Notes under the pieces: model-generated | Seen by the model: only the letters and a program-made list of their open reading frames with translations | Databases searched by the model: none | Told to the model about the DNA's origin: nothing | Shown here: in pieces, positions 28,665 through 37,544 of the stretch | Numbering within the stretch: position 1 is the first letter of the stretch | Layout of the letters: each line of letters opens with the position of its first letter | Program-made: the position numbers and the translations under genes | NCBI RefSeq assembly: GCF_023283895.1 | Contig: NZ_JAKILB010000003.1 | Coordinates: forward strand, 248,001 to 312,000 | Length of the DNA stretch: 64,000 nucleotides | From: Shewanella pneumatophori | GTDB taxonomy: Bacteria; Pseudomonadota; Gammaproteobacteria; Enterobacterales; Shewanellaceae | Reading direction: 5' to 3'

Positions 28665-29900
28665 GTGCAACTAACGTCAACGCTAAGCTTAAACGTGGTT
28701 CAGCAATATTTATTTGATGCTGAAGACTCGTCACGTATCGAACTCAGCTTCGCCGAGACTGCTGTGCTACAACTGATGCTTAAGCATCAAGGTACGCTAA
28801 TTACCCGAGAAGCCTTGCTAGAAGCTGGCTGGCACGACAGAGTTGTTTCAGCATCGTCATTACAGCAATGCATCAGTGTGCTACGTAAAAAGCTGGCCAA
28901 TTACCCAGAAGTCGAACTAAAAACCATTCCAAGACACGGCTATGTGCTGCACCTTACAACGCCAAGCCAAAGCAATCATCGCTTTAAAAAACCAACAGCA
29001 GCGCTACTGTTTGCCGTAGCGGTTATCGCGTCAGTTATCTTACTTAGTTACACCTATTTAAATCACCATCAAGCGCCCTATAACGAAAACTTAGTGAACA
29101 GCAAACTCAGCAACGTTAGCGGTAATATGCGAGTGTTTACCCCAACTGAACAAGTGCAACTATCTGCCGAGCTAGCCAATAAACGTCTTGCAAATCAGAT
29201 CAGTAACGAGCCTAACTGGCAAGCGCCATTTACTAGCTTTAGTAGCTTTGCACTGCTCAGCGACAAGATGGACAGTTTTGCCATTTGCCCTGACTACCAG
29301 CAAGAACAATGCAGTGGTAAACAGTTAATCAACATCAGTAGTGAAACCAAGCACGGTAGCCAACTCGAGTTATCAGACTTTCTCACCACTAAGATTAGAA
29401 TGGAGCAAAAAACCTATAACAAGCTAGAGTTACCTGAGCTAAAGGCTCATCAAGGCGATTTAAAAGAGCAGATCTATCATGGCGATCTGTACTTTGCGAT
29501 TGATGATCACCGCCTTGTTCGTAGCGACATTCGTATCTCATTGGTCGATCTCACACCTGATAGCGGTATATTTTACTTTGCAGCCTGTATTACAGATGAA
29601 GACTGCTACACCACGCCAATCCGCTATGAAGTTCGCGGTCAGTTCAAGCGTACCAGCGAAAAATGGCAACAACGCACCGTTGAGCGCTTTGATATTGAAG
29701 TCAGCAAAACCACCCTTTCATCGCCTAATGCATTGTCTGATACTGCGCAAATCATCTATCTTGCCCTCAGAAAGCAGCATTTAACCCAAGAGCAATTAAG
29801 CTTCTACCGCGTCTATCAAGATGATGGCACCGCCATCTGGCAGCTGCCATTGGTAGAAAACAATATGATGTGGATGCAGCGACAAACCCTGAAGCTGTAA
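28665..29900 (+). CDS. ToxR/CadC-like transmembrane transcriptional regulator
   Basis: A 411-residue single-pass regulator. An OmpR-type winged-helix DNA-binding domain (about residues 10-103, with LITREALLEAGW, SLQQCISVLRKKLA and LKTIPRHGYVL) is joined through one membrane helix (about 112-131, AALLFAVAVIASVILLSYTY) to a roughly 280-residue periplasmic domain of unknown ligand. This matches the ToxR/CadC architecture, in which an envelope signal is passed directly to DNA without phosphorylation. The start is GTG 28665 after a weak GAGAA. It is 295 bp downstream of the multihaem cytochrome in the same orientation but beyond a terminator. Control of that gene is possible, not shown. The periplasmic domain holds a CPDYQQEQC cysteine pair. 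Confidence 0.88.
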   Translation: MQLTSTLSLNVVQQYLFDAEDSSRIELSFAETAVLQLMLKHQGTLITREALLEAGWHDRVVSASSLQQCISVLRKKLANYPEVELKTIPRHGYVLHLTTPSQSNHRFKKPTAALLFAVAVIASVILLSYTYLNHHQAPYNENLVNSKLSNVSGNMRVFTPTEQVQLSAELANKRLANQISNEPNWQAPFTSFSSFALLSDKMDSFAICPDYQQEQCSGKQLINISSETKHGSQLELSDFLTTKIRMEQKTYNKLELPELKAHQGDLKEQIYHGDLYFAIDDHRLVRSDIRISLVDLTPDSGIFYFAACITDEDCYTTPIRYEVRGQFKRTSEKWQQRTVERFDIEVSKTTLSSPNALSDTAQIIYLALRKQHLTQEQLSFYRVYQDDGTAIWQLPLVENNMMWMQRQTLKL

Positions 29901-30004
29901 GCGGCTATTTGCCTTATCTAGCTTGTCGATTAACACTCAGTTCTGCACATCCGTGCGGTTTGGGTATATAATCAGCGTTCTTTCCATCTTTGGTTTTAAA
30001 CGCA

Positions 30005-30847
30005 ATGTTAAGTTATCGTCACGGCTACCACGCTGGCAATTATGCCGATGTTCTCAAGCACGCAATTTTGCTGCAAGTTCTTAAACTCATGCATAAAAAA
30101 GATAAGCCAATGGCTTATATCGACACCCATGCAGGAGCTGGCGGTTATGCGTTAACTGACGAGTTTTCAAAGAAAACCGGCGAATACCTAGATGGCGTAG
30201 CCAGACTATGGGAAAGAACCGACTTACCAGAGTCGCTAGTGCAGTACATTGAAGATGTAAAACACTTCAACCAAGGCAAACAAGAGTTAGAGTTTTACCC
30301 TGGCTCGCCAGCATTTGTAGATATGAACATGCGTGAAAAAGATCGCATGGTATTGCACGAACTACACGGCACTGACTATTTAACCCTTGAAGAACAATAC
30401 ACTGGCGATCGCGCAGTTCGTGTTATCAAAGGTGATGGCCTTAAAGGTCTAATTGCTGCCGTGCCGCCACTTGAGCGCCGCGGCGTGATTTTGATCGATC
30501 CAAGTTATGAGATCAAAACTGACTACCAAGATGTGGCCAAAGCAATTATCAAAGCCCACAAACGCTTCGCCACTGGCGTATACATGCTGTGGTATCCGGT
30601 TGTTGATCGCGAGCAAACCGAAGGCATGCTGAAATTACTTGCTGAAAGCGGCATTAAAAACCAATTACGTATCGAGCAAGCAATCAAGCCTGATAGCAAT
30701 GAATTTGGTATGACAGCAGCAGGCCTGTGGATCATTAACCCACCATGGCAGCTAGATACTACCGCTAAAGAGATGCTGGATTATCTAGAGCGTCGCCTTG
30801 GCCATAACGGTGGCAAGACTATCGTTAAGCAAGAAGTGCCAGAATAA
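30005..30847 (+). CDS. rlmJ: RlmJ, 23S rRNA (adenine2030-N6)-methyltransferase
   Basis: A 280-residue methyltransferase with the same length and N-terminus (MLSYRHGYHAGNYADVLKH) as E. coli RlmJ, which modifies A2030 of 23S rRNA. SAM-binding residues lie in AYIDTHAGAGGY. The active-site motif reads ILIDPSYEIKTDY, with Ser in place of the second Pro of the usual DPPY. I chose ATG 30005; the upstream in-frame codon at 29990 would add five residues unlike the family. It is followed by a strong terminator. Confidence 0.95.
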   Translation: MLSYRHGYHAGNYADVLKHAILLQVLKLMHKKDKPMAYIDTHAGAGGYALTDEFSKKTGEYLDGVARLWERTDLPESLVQYIEDVKHFNQGKQELEFYPGSPAFVDMNMREKDRMVLHELHGTDYLTLEEQYTGDRAVRVIKGDGLKGLIAAVPPLERRGVILIDPSYEIKTDYQDVAKAIIKAHKRFATGVYMLWYPVVDREQTEGMLKLLAESGIKNQLRIEQAIKPDSNEFGMTAAGLWIINPPWQLDTTAKEMLDYLERRLGHNGGKTIVKQEVPE

Positions 30848-30880
30848 CTCACTTCAACAGTCGTCTTAGGTTTCATCAAA

Positions 30881-30905
30881 GCCCACGTTTTAACGTGGGC
30901 TTTTT
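30881..30905. terminator. Intrinsic terminator after rlmJ
   Basis: GCCCACGTT / AACGTGGGC with a 2-base spacer, so effectively a 20-bp palindrome, then TTTTT. AAA precedes it, so it may also end the minus-strand lipoprotein gene at 30924. Confidence 0.88.
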
Positions 30906-30923
30906 GTTTATCGCCATTCGCAA

Positions 30924-31184
30924 CTACAGACACTCTTGAGCATCATTACCCTGACGAGCAAACACGCCCAAAATGGCATTGATGACCCCAACCTCAGTAT
31001 CTCTATTATTCGCTGATGATTCCGAACTACCGCCAATCACTTGCCGTTGCTCTCTCTGCTCAGCATTACTATGTGCGCCACTAACAAAGTCACAGCCAGC
31101 ATTAGCAGCTGTGTTTGCTGAACACCCCGATAATGCAGCGCTGAGCAGTATTATCATCACAATCCTTTGTACTAGCTCTAGCAT
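30924..31184 (-). CDS. Small putative lipoprotein
   Basis: An 86-residue protein with a hydrophobic N-terminal segment ending in the lipobox LSGC (Cys21) and a mature part rich in Ser, Asn, Gln and Glu. A cysteine near the start of the mature chain (NAGCDF) and one near the end (AQECL) could form a disulfide. I do not recognise the family. It shares strand and neighbourhood with the M28 peptidase upstream (45-bp gap) and may be co-transcribed. An opposite-strand frame over the same bases has no signal peptide or domain, so the lipoprotein is preferred. Confidence 0.65.
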   Translation of the reverse strand: MLELVQRIVMIILLSAALSGCSANTAANAGCDFVSGAHSNAEQREQRQVIGGSSESSANNRDTEVGVINAILGVFARQGNDAQECL

Positions 31185-31229
31185 AAATCCTTGTCCTATT
31201 TATTCAAAAATCGACTCCATCAGGTCGCT

Positions 31230-32624
31230 TTAAAATGCACCTGCTGCGCCGGGGAAAACTACCGGACTTGCATTGCCATTGGCACTCACACTAGCAACAC
31301 CAAACAGGTAATTATCGATCACCATATTGTTTAAGGTGAATGAATCGACTTTGCCGACATAACGGCTATGGGTCCATTCAGGCTCTGTAGTTAAACGCCA
31401 ATATACACGGTAACCAACCACATCTTTAGCGTCACTTTGCTGCCAACTCAGTGTGGTATTAGCTGACACTTTACCCGCTATGGTCACTTCGCTTGGTGGC
31501 GCTGGTGCCCATGCCATTGAGGCTAAACTAATCGCATTAAGCGCAGTGAGCTTGGCATTAAAATCAAAATCGACCCCCTCAATTACATCACCATAAGCAA
31601 TGCCATTTTCGACGCGAATATCTTGATGCTGACGGTCATAGTGCTCGTTAGTTTCCATGATCCGCACCGCAGGCAAGCCTGCTTTATTGAAGGGTAAATG
31701 GTGACCACCGCGACCGAATCTGTCTAAGCGGTACACCAACATTACATCTAGGTTTGTCATGTATTGGTCGGCTAATGTTTTGATCTTACGAGCAAGATTG
31801 CGAGATGCTGAATCATTCTCACCACCACTAAAATAACGCTCTTTAGCTTCATCGGCAGTTTCGGCAATACGCACTCCTTCAGAAAACACCCGCACCGAGC
31901 GATTATCAATAACACCGTTAATTCCGGCGATATTGCCTATCATGTCGTTATTGAGCACAGCCTCTACGCGCCAGTTTTTATCTTTTGCATACTGAGCGAG
32001 AGTTGCTCCGCCATACAAGCCTTGCTCTTCACCCGACAGCGCCGCATAAACAATGGTGCCTGCAAACTGATACTGCGACAGCACTCGCGCCGCTTCTATG
32101 GCACCAGCCACGCCAGAAGCGTTGTCGTTAGCGCCGGGGGATATCGCTTTAGCATTCATCACATCGGTTACCCGTGAATCAATATCACCACTCATCATTA
32201 CCACACGTTTTGGGTCAAGCGTGCCACGCTGAATAGCAATAACATTCACCACTTCAGTGGGATTAGGGATGCGTTTACCCGTTACAGTATCGCTTAAACT
32301 AATCACCTCTAAACAGCCACCGCAGTCTTTAGATATTTGCTCAAATTCCGCATGGATCCAACGCCTTGCGGCGCCAATACCTTGAGTGTCAGACTCGGTT
32401 TCCGACAATGTATGTCGGGTACCAAAGCTCACCAGTTTAGCCACGTCTTGATGCAAACGGCTGGCGGAGGTGGCGTTGGCAATATCGTATAAACGCATAT
32501 CTTCAGTTGAGGGAGCAGCAGTTAACCGTGCATCTTGGTTAGCAAAAGCGGCAATAGGTATTAACAGAGATAAAGCAGCCACGCTTGAGGTCACGCGGCT
32601 TTTGATTGAGGAAATAGATTGCAT
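31230..32624 (-). CDS. Secreted M28-family metallopeptidase with C-terminal fibronectin-like domain
   Basis: A 464-residue exported zinc aminopeptidase-like enzyme. A signal peptide (ending IPIAAFA, about residue 28) precedes the catalytic domain. M28 landmarks are GANDNASGVAGAIEAARVL (bridging Asp), ALSGEEQGLYGG (catalytic Glu), VLNNDMIGN and GGHHLPFNKAGLPAV (final His). The first ligand position, usually the His of an H-x-D motif, reads SGDIDSR, so Asp replaces His. The last 80 residues (APPSEVTIAGK to YLFGVASV) look like a fibronectin type III module, probably for substrate or surface binding. Peptidase function is likely, but metal geometry may differ from classic M28 enzymes. It lies just upstream of the small lipoprotein gene. 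Confidence 0.88.
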   Translation of the reverse strand: MQSISSIKSRVTSSVAALSLLIPIAAFANQDARLTAAPSTEDMRLYDIANATSASRLHQDVAKLVSFGTRHTLSETESDTQGIGAARRWIHAEFEQISKDCGGCLEVISLSDTVTGKRIPNPTEVVNVIAIQRGTLDPKRVVMMSGDIDSRVTDVMNAKAISPGANDNASGVAGAIEAARVLSQYQFAGTIVYAALSGEEQGLYGGATLAQYAKDKNWRVEAVLNNDMIGNIAGINGVIDNRSVRVFSEGVRIAETADEAKERYFSGGENDSASRNLARKIKTLADQYMTNLDVMLVYRLDRFGRGGHHLPFNKAGLPAVRIMETNEHYDRQHQDIRVENGIAYGDVIEGVDFDFNAKLTALNAISLASMAWAPAPPSEVTIAGKVSANTTLSWQQSDAKDVVGYRVYWRLTTEPEWTHSRYVGKVDSFTLNNMVIDNYLFGVASVSANGNASPVVFPGAAGAF

Positions 32625-32757
32625 AATCGGCGCATTCTTTTGTTGTTATTTTAAACAACACAGTAGCAAAATCCGTCGCCTAAAACAGACCAAAGCAGTA
32701 AAGAATTGTTAATAGGTATGTCTATACACTTGGGCAGTAAACCTAAACCAATAAAGG

Positions 32758-33636
32758 TTAATGCAACACCGAGTGTAACTCATCAAACAACCAGTGCATC
32801 ACCGGGCCGATTTGTTTATCGCGGCGGTTTACCACGCCCATTTCCACCAGCAATGGCTCGGTAATATATTCGGTTGAAAGCTCTTTTAGATCTTCAATGT
32901 ACCAGTCTGATTTAGCGACATGCTCAGGCACTAACGCCCAGCCCACGCCTTGTAGCACCAGCGCAACGATGTAGTAATAACTATCTATATACCAATAGTT
33001 TGCAGATAAAGGCGGTGTTTGCGATTGCCCAGTAATATCACAAATAGCCAGCTGCCTATATTGCATCAGTTGCTCTAAGGTTGGCGCAGGATTAGATGCT
33101 AATGCATGGGTAGGGGCAACAACTAAGCTCTGCTTAAACTGACCAATCGACATAAAGTCGAGTGAGTCTGGCAGCATGGTTGAACTGTGGAACATAATAC
33201 CGATATCGGCCCGCCCCGCATCGACCCACAGACCGATATCTTCTTGAGAGCCGTTGATAATGGTTAGCTTAAGCAACGGGAACTGAGTTGAAATTCGCTG
33301 AAACAGTGCCTCAAAAGCGGTTACAGGAACCGCTTCATCCATCGCAACTGTAAGCGTGACCTCTTCTCCAGACGTTACCGTCATCGCTCTGGCATTAAGA
33401 CGTTGGCATTGCGCTAATACTGATTGCGCCTCAATAAACATCTCTTCGCCAAGTTTAGTCAGCACAGGTAGTTTGGCACTGCGATCAAACAACTCAAAAC
33501 CAAGATCTGCCTCTAAGTTACTCACCGCGGTACTAATTCGCGACTGCGCCTTGCCCATTTTGCGCGCCGCAGCAGAAAAAGAGCCAAGCTTAACCGCATA
33601 TACAAACGCGTTAAGCTCATCCAATGTCCAGTTCAT
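32758..33636 (-). CDS. LysR-type transcriptional regulator next to a MATE pump
   Basis: A 292-residue LysR-family regulator. The winged helix-turn-helix is at residues about 1-60 (FSAAARKMGKAQSRISTAVSNLE, split here as a helix-turn-helix with KAQSRISTAVS recognition helix), followed by an effector-binding domain. It is divergent from the MATE transporter gene with 100 bp between the starts, the classic arrangement in which a LysR protein controls both itself and its neighbour. The inducer is unknown. Confidence 0.9.
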   Translation of the reverse strand: MNWTLDELNAFVYAVKLGSFSAAARKMGKAQSRISTAVSNLEADLGFELFDRSAKLPVLTKLGEEMFIEAQSVLAQCQRLNARAMTVTSGEEVTLTVAMDEAVPVTAFEALFQRISTQFPLLKLTIINGSQEDIGLWVDAGRADIGIMFHSSTMLPDSLDFMSIGQFKQSLVVAPTHALASNPAPTLEQLMQYRQLAICDITGQSQTPPLSANYWYIDSYYYIVALVLQGVGWALVPEHVAKSDWYIEDLKELSTEYITEPLLVEMGVVNRRDKQIGPVMHWLFDELHSVLH

Positions 33637-33736
33637 CCACCCACCAACCTATATCAAAAACAGATAGTAACTAACTTTATTCAATCTCAAATACAGAGTA
33701 ACTTGCCGGGCTTTATTGTTCAATATTGATATATCC

Positions 33737-35179
33737 ATGCTAGATCCAAACATCGAAACGACACAAACCCAATCAATCGGCCGCACATTCTGGCGTTACA
33801 CCTTGCCAGCCATTGCCGCCATGCTAGTTAACGGTTTATACCAAATCGTCGACGGGATTTTTATTGGCCATTACATAGGTTTCGAAGGACTCGCTGCAAT
33901 CAATATGGCTTGGCCGGTGATCTACTTTATGGTGGGTTTTGGCATCATGGTCGGCATGGGTAGCGGTAGCTTGCTGTCAATTCAACGCGGTAAAGGCGAC
34001 ACCCGTGCAGCGCCAACTATTTTGACCAGCAGCCTAATGTTGATGCTAGGTTTGGCTGCTATATCTACCACTGTATTATACTTTTTCAGCACAGTGTTTT
34101 TAGAGGCGCAAGGTGGTGCAGACAATACCTTAGTGATGGCACAAGATTATATCGGCGTGTTTACTTGGGGCGCTCCAATTACCGTAATCGCTTCAGCTAT
34201 TCCGTTGCTTATTCGTAATGATGAAAGCCCCAACATTGCCACCGGCTTAATGGTGTTAGGCGCTGTCATCAATATTGCTCTCGACTATTTACTGATCGGC
34301 GTATTCAATTTTGGCTTATTAGGCGCATCGATCGCCACCATCAGCGCACAAGCGGTTGTGTGTATTCTTGGCCTTATCTATTTTTGTTCGCACGTCAGTA
34401 GCATTAACTGGTCAGCTAAATTTAGCTGGTTTAATGGCGCTTTTGCGCAGCAAATTGTACTACTTGGCTCATCTAGCCTATTTATGTATTTGTATACCAG
34501 CTTTGTATTTGCCCTGCACAACCGATTATTCACTGAGTACGGCACACCGCTAACCGTTGGCGCATTTGCCATTGTTGGTTACCTTATGGTGCTGTATTAC
34601 TTAATCGCTGAGGGTATTGCTGAAGGTATGCAGCCGCCTGTGAGTTATTACTATGGCGCTGAACAGCATGAAAATATTAATAAAATGCTCAAGCTGTCGG
34701 TAAAGGTGACCTTAATTGCAGGTGCGAGCTGGGTGTTACTACTCAATCTATTACCTGAAACCATGGTTGGCTTGTTTAACAATGATGATCCATTGTTAAT
34801 CGCAACGGCTGTTGAAGGTATTAAAATGCACCTGTTCGCCATGCCGTTAGATGGCTTTATTGCGCTATCTTCAATCTACTTTATGGCGACTAACCAGGGC
34901 GTTAAAGCACTAGTCATTGCCTGTGGCAACATGCTTATTCAACTACCATTTTTAATGATTTTACCTAAGTTTTTAGGGGTAAATGGTGTGTGGATGGCAA
35001 TGCCGCTGTCTAACATTGCTTTGTGTTTAATCGTGGTGCCTATGGTGTGGTTGGATATTAAAACTCGCGCCAAAAAGGCCAATCAAGCTAAAGCAGAACA
35101 AGCTAAATCTGAACAAACTAAATCGGAACAAACTAAGTCAAACAAAGACGAGTTAAACCAAGCTGCCGTAGCACTATAG
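33737..35179 (+). CDS. MATE-family multidrug/cation antiporter
   Basis: A 480-residue inner-membrane efflux protein with about twelve helices in two homologous halves (PAIAAMLVNGLYQIVDGIFIG in the first; a similar segment near GIAEGMQPPVSYYYG in the second). MATE proteins expel cationic drugs or metabolites by Na+ or H+ antiport. I chose ATG 33737 instead of the upstream TTG at 33716 because it begins a plausible N-terminus (MLDPNIETTQ). The cytoplasmic C-terminus is a Lys/Gln/Glu-rich tail encoded by four 15-bp tandem units at 35084-35143. The divergent LysR gene probably regulates it. Confidence 0.92.
   Translation: MLDPNIETTQTQSIGRTFWRYTLPAIAAMLVNGLYQIVDGIFIGHYIGFEGLAAINMAWPVIYFMVGFGIMVGMGSGSLLSIQRGKGDTRAAPTILTSSLMLMLGLAAISTTVLYFFSTVFLEAQGGADNTLVMAQDYIGVFTWGAPITVIASAIPLLIRNDESPNIATGLMVLGAVINIALDYLLIGVFNFGLLGASIATISAQAVVCILGLIYFCSHVSSINWSAKFSWFNGAFAQQIVLLGSSSLFMYLYTSFVFALHNRLFTEYGTPLTVGAFAIVGYLMVLYYLIAEGIAEGMQPPVSYYYGAEQHENINKMLKLSVKVTLIAGASWVLLLNLLPETMVGLFNNDDPLLIATAVEGIKMHLFAMPLDGFIALSSIYFMATNQGVKALVIACGNMLIQLPFLMILPKFLGVNGVWMAMPLSNIALCLIVVPMVWLDIKTRAKKANQAKAEQAKSEQTKSEQTKSNKDELNQAAVAL
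35084..35143 (+). repeat. Four 15-bp tandem repeats in the MATE tail
   Basis: Units begin CAAGCTAAAGCAGAA, CAAGCTAAATCTGAA, CAAACTAAATCGGAA and CAAACTAAGTCAAAC. They encode repeated QAK/TKSE-like pentapeptides. The length is a multiple of three per unit, so gain or loss of a unit keeps the frame. Confidence 0.85.
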
Positions 35180-35203
35180 TCATCTAATACTTTAAATCAT
35201 ATT

Positions 35204-35238
35204 GCTCAAGCGTTTAGCCTCTTCGGTAACGCTTGAGC
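35204..35238. terminator. Inverted repeat spanning the transglycosylase stop codon
   Basis: Perfect 11-bp arms GCTCAAGCGTT and AACGCTTGAGC flank a 13-base loop. One arm ends at the stop codon of the minus-strand transglycosylase and lies 25 bp after the MATE stop. It may end both convergent transcripts, although neither side has a long T run. Confidence 0.6.
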
Positions 35239-35924
35239 AGTATTTGCACCCGCTCCACATAGGCGCGGGTTTCAGAGTATGGCGGTACGCCATTATACTG
35301 CTCAACCCTTGATGCGCCGGCGTTATAAGCTGCACATGCCAAGGTAATATCACCATCAAAACGTTTTAGCAGCTGAGCGAGATAACGGCTTCCGGCAGCG
35401 ATATTTTCTTGCGGATGAAATGCATCAACCACGCCTAACTCTTTTGCTGTTGCAGGCATTAACTGCATCAAACCTTGCGCACCAACTTTTGATATAGCTT
35501 CTGGCTTAAATGCTGATTCAGCATGGATCACCGCACGGATAAGTGCTGGCTCTAACTGGTAAGTATGAGCAGCTGCGGCAATTTGTTGCTTATATAATGA
35601 GGTAAATAGCGGGATTGATTGCCAGTTAATATTCGAGTCTGGTTGGCATGCGTAACAGTCAAACAGTAACACTTGGTAATGCCCTTGCTGCGGTGCATAG
35701 TCGCTGAATACTAGGTTGCCGTCTGCATTGCGATAGTGATAAACCTTTTCTCCCTGCTCAGCTTTAGCCACGTCAGAGCTCATTGATATAGGCTCCGAGT
35801 TAACGACTGATCGAGCTAATGCACTTTTATTTGCTGGCTTAGCAACAAAGTGTGGCTTACTGGTCTCTGCCACCACATTAGCTGACAATACTGCAAGCAT
35901 GAGTCCCAGCCATCGAGTCATCAT
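35214..35924 (-). CDS. Lytic transglycosylase with N-terminal DUF4124 domain
   Basis: A 236-residue exported murein-cleaving enzyme. A signal peptide (ending NVVA, about residue 19) precedes a DUF4124-type segment (VYHYRNADGNLVFSDYAP) and an SLT domain. In the SLT domain the catalytic Glu is in AVIHAESAFKPEAIS, followed by the family motif GAQGLMQLMPATAKELGV and later AYNAGASRVEQYNGVPPYSETRAYV. It cuts the glycan between MurNAc and GlcNAc, forming 1,6-anhydro ends. The start overlaps the stop of the DUF3137-like gene by 4 bp, so the two are probably translationally coupled and co-transcribed with lemA. Confidence 0.92.
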   Translation of the reverse strand: MMTRWLGLMLAVLSANVVAETSKPHFVAKPANKSALARSVVNSEPISMSSDVAKAEQGEKVYHYRNADGNLVFSDYAPQQGHYQVLLFDCYACQPDSNINWQSIPLFTSLYKQQIAAAAHTYQLEPALIRAVIHAESAFKPEAISKVGAQGLMQLMPATAKELGVVDAFHPQENIAAGSRYLAQLLKRFDGDITLACAAYNAGASRVEQYNGVPPYSETRAYVERVQILLKRYRRG

Positions 35925-36286
35925 AATCCGTTCGACTGCTCTAATTTCAGTACATCAACTATAGCAAACAGCTGCTTCATCTCTCTATTTATCTGACTAA
36001 ATTCATATTCAAAAGTCGCAGGCTTAAATATAGATGCCATTTCAAAGCGATCTTGTTTGCTACCGAGCATGATCAGCAATTTATTACGGTAAAAGGCACA
36101 CTGGATCTTATTGCCAAAACTGGCAGACAAAGCCTGTAAACGCTCCATAAAGCTCACCGTTAACAGATAACGCGCCTCAATTTGGTCGCTGGAAAACACA
36201 TCAAATTGTTTTTCAAAAATAGGCTCTTCTAGCTTTACTCGATCTAAGCTTTTAAACGAACCAGACAGGAAACTAAAAATATTCAT
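35921..36286 (-). CDS. Short DUF3137-like protein
   Basis: A 121-residue protein whose sequence EEPIFEKQFDVFSSDQIEAR followed by YLLTVSFMERL matches the C-terminal part of DUF3137 proteins. Those are normally about 300 or more residues with two N-terminal membrane helices and are often encoded next to lemA, as here. This copy starts directly at the conserved C-terminal core and has no membrane segment, so it looks like an N-terminally truncated or minimal version. No remnant of the missing part was found in the 51-bp gap to lemA. The frame is intact and its stop overlaps the transglycosylase start, so it is probably expressed. Confidence 0.8.
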   Translation of the reverse strand: MNIFSFLSGSFKSLDRVKLEEPIFEKQFDVFSSDQIEARYLLTVSFMERLQALSASFGNKIQCAFYRNKLLIMLGSKQDRFEMASIFKPATFEYEFSQINREMKQLFAIVDVLKLEQSNGL

Positions 36287-36337
36287 AATGTTAGTTTTCT
36301 TGTCTCCTTTACCTCGTTCCCCTGTAGCAAAGCTGCG

Positions 36338-36907
36338 CTATTTCAAGAAATCAGCGGCATCCACTGGCGCTTTAGCAGCCTCGTCAGCTTCATAAAATGG
36401 CATCACCTTAACCTTGGCCATTGATGCGATAATCGACCCGGGAAAGATTTCAACAGCTGTATTTAACTCAGACACGGCCGAATTATAAAAACGACGAGCA
36501 GCAGCAAGCTGAGCTTCAACTTCGTTATAAGTTTGCATGGCTTGCAGCATAGTATTGTCAGACTTTAGCTCAGGGTAGTTTTCAACGCTGACCATTAGCT
36601 GTGACATTTTTTGATTTAGTTTTTCAGAGACTTGCAGATGCTGCTTAACGGAGTCGGGATCGACATCATCGTAGCCTTTAGTCGCTAACGTTCTAAGCTC
36701 GGTGATTTCAGTCAGTAAGGATTTCTCATGCTCCATGTATTTTTGGGCGATCTTGAGAATGTTTGGTACAAGATTCGAGCGTTTTTTAAGTTGAACATCA
36801 ATACCAGACAAAGCTTCACGACCAGTATTACGCTTTTTAATTAAGCTCACATACCAAAGGTAGCCAACAATAATCAGTAGGCCTAACCCTAATAATATCC
36901 CTTCCAT
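36338..36907 (-). CDS. lemA: LemA family protein
   Basis: A 189-residue membrane-anchored helical protein. An N-terminal membrane segment (GILLGLGLLIIVGYLWYVSL) is followed by the LemA core: LSGIDVQLKKRSNLVPNILKI, then helices with LNQKMSQLMVSVENYPELKS, EAQLAAARRFYNSAVSELN and FPGSIIASM. The molecular function is unknown; homologues are widespread and often sit beside DUF3137 or TPM-domain genes. It begins a three-gene operon with the short DUF3137-like gene and the lytic transglycosylase gene, hinting at an envelope role. Confidence 0.93.
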   Translation of the reverse strand: MEGILLGLGLLIIVGYLWYVSLIKKRNTGREALSGIDVQLKKRSNLVPNILKIAQKYMEHEKSLLTEITELRTLATKGYDDVDPDSVKQHLQVSEKLNQKMSQLMVSVENYPELKSDNTMLQAMQTYNEVEAQLAAARRFYNSAVSELNTAVEIFPGSIIASMAKVKVMPFYEADEAAKAPVDAADFLK

Positions 36908-37441
36908 TTGTACTTCCTATTATTCTTTTTAATGGCAACTGACTCACCTTAGCCGCTGTAATTGGACAACAAGGGTAAAACCAGTTTCATTGTTATTGCC
37001 ATACTGTTACTTATTTGAGTAACTAAATCCAGCTTATGTAAAGATTTATCCATTCTTTAAAAGCGTTACTTTTTAAGCACACATGCAAAAAACTCTCGCC
37101 ACCTACCCTATAAGCTTATGTTTAAACGAACATTAATGGCTGACTTAGCTCATTTTTATATTTAAATAAGCAAAATTAGCTAGCCGTGCGTAAAATTTAA
37201 CTTACAAATAATGTAACCAATTGAAAAATGATAGATATATAACGAATATAATCAGTGCTTTTTTGAACAACTTATTTCTCATCCGCGTCAATTTCGACTA
37301 TTTATCAAGTTAAAATTTAAACTTAACTCCACTTTTATTTAACTTTGCTCTTACTCGGCTATTTATCATGGTTTATCTGCAAGCGTTAACCTAAATCAGC
37401 CATATAGAACAAATGCCAGCGGTTATGAGCATCATAAACCT

Positions 37442-37544
37442 ATTCAGCAGCAGTACAGCTTGCCCTAGTTATAGTTATCCCACTCCTAACGGACAACTAA
37501 TCCATTTATCCCCTTCGGACTCATTCATATGAGTCCTTTTTTTT
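37442..37544 (+). ncRNA. Putative small RNA or attenuator, copy A
   Basis: This element resembles copy B 201 bp downstream over its whole length: ATTCAGC, TACAGCT, CTAGTTATAG, AACGGA and the terminator context all recur. A -10-like TATAGT at 37470-37475 would place a start near 37482 and give an RNA of about 60 bases. The terminator is GGACTCAT / ATGAGTCC (37517-37536) with eight T. The unpaired part is C-rich (TCCCACTCC), suited to pairing with purine-rich ribosome-binding sites. It has no start codon with an open frame of note. An RNA is inferred from conservation and the paired-base change with copy B. Confidence 0.5.

Noticed and set aside
30973..31233. 86-codon plus-strand frame opposite the small lipoprotein
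   Set aside because: It lies antisense to a frame with a clear lipobox and has no ribosome site or family features.
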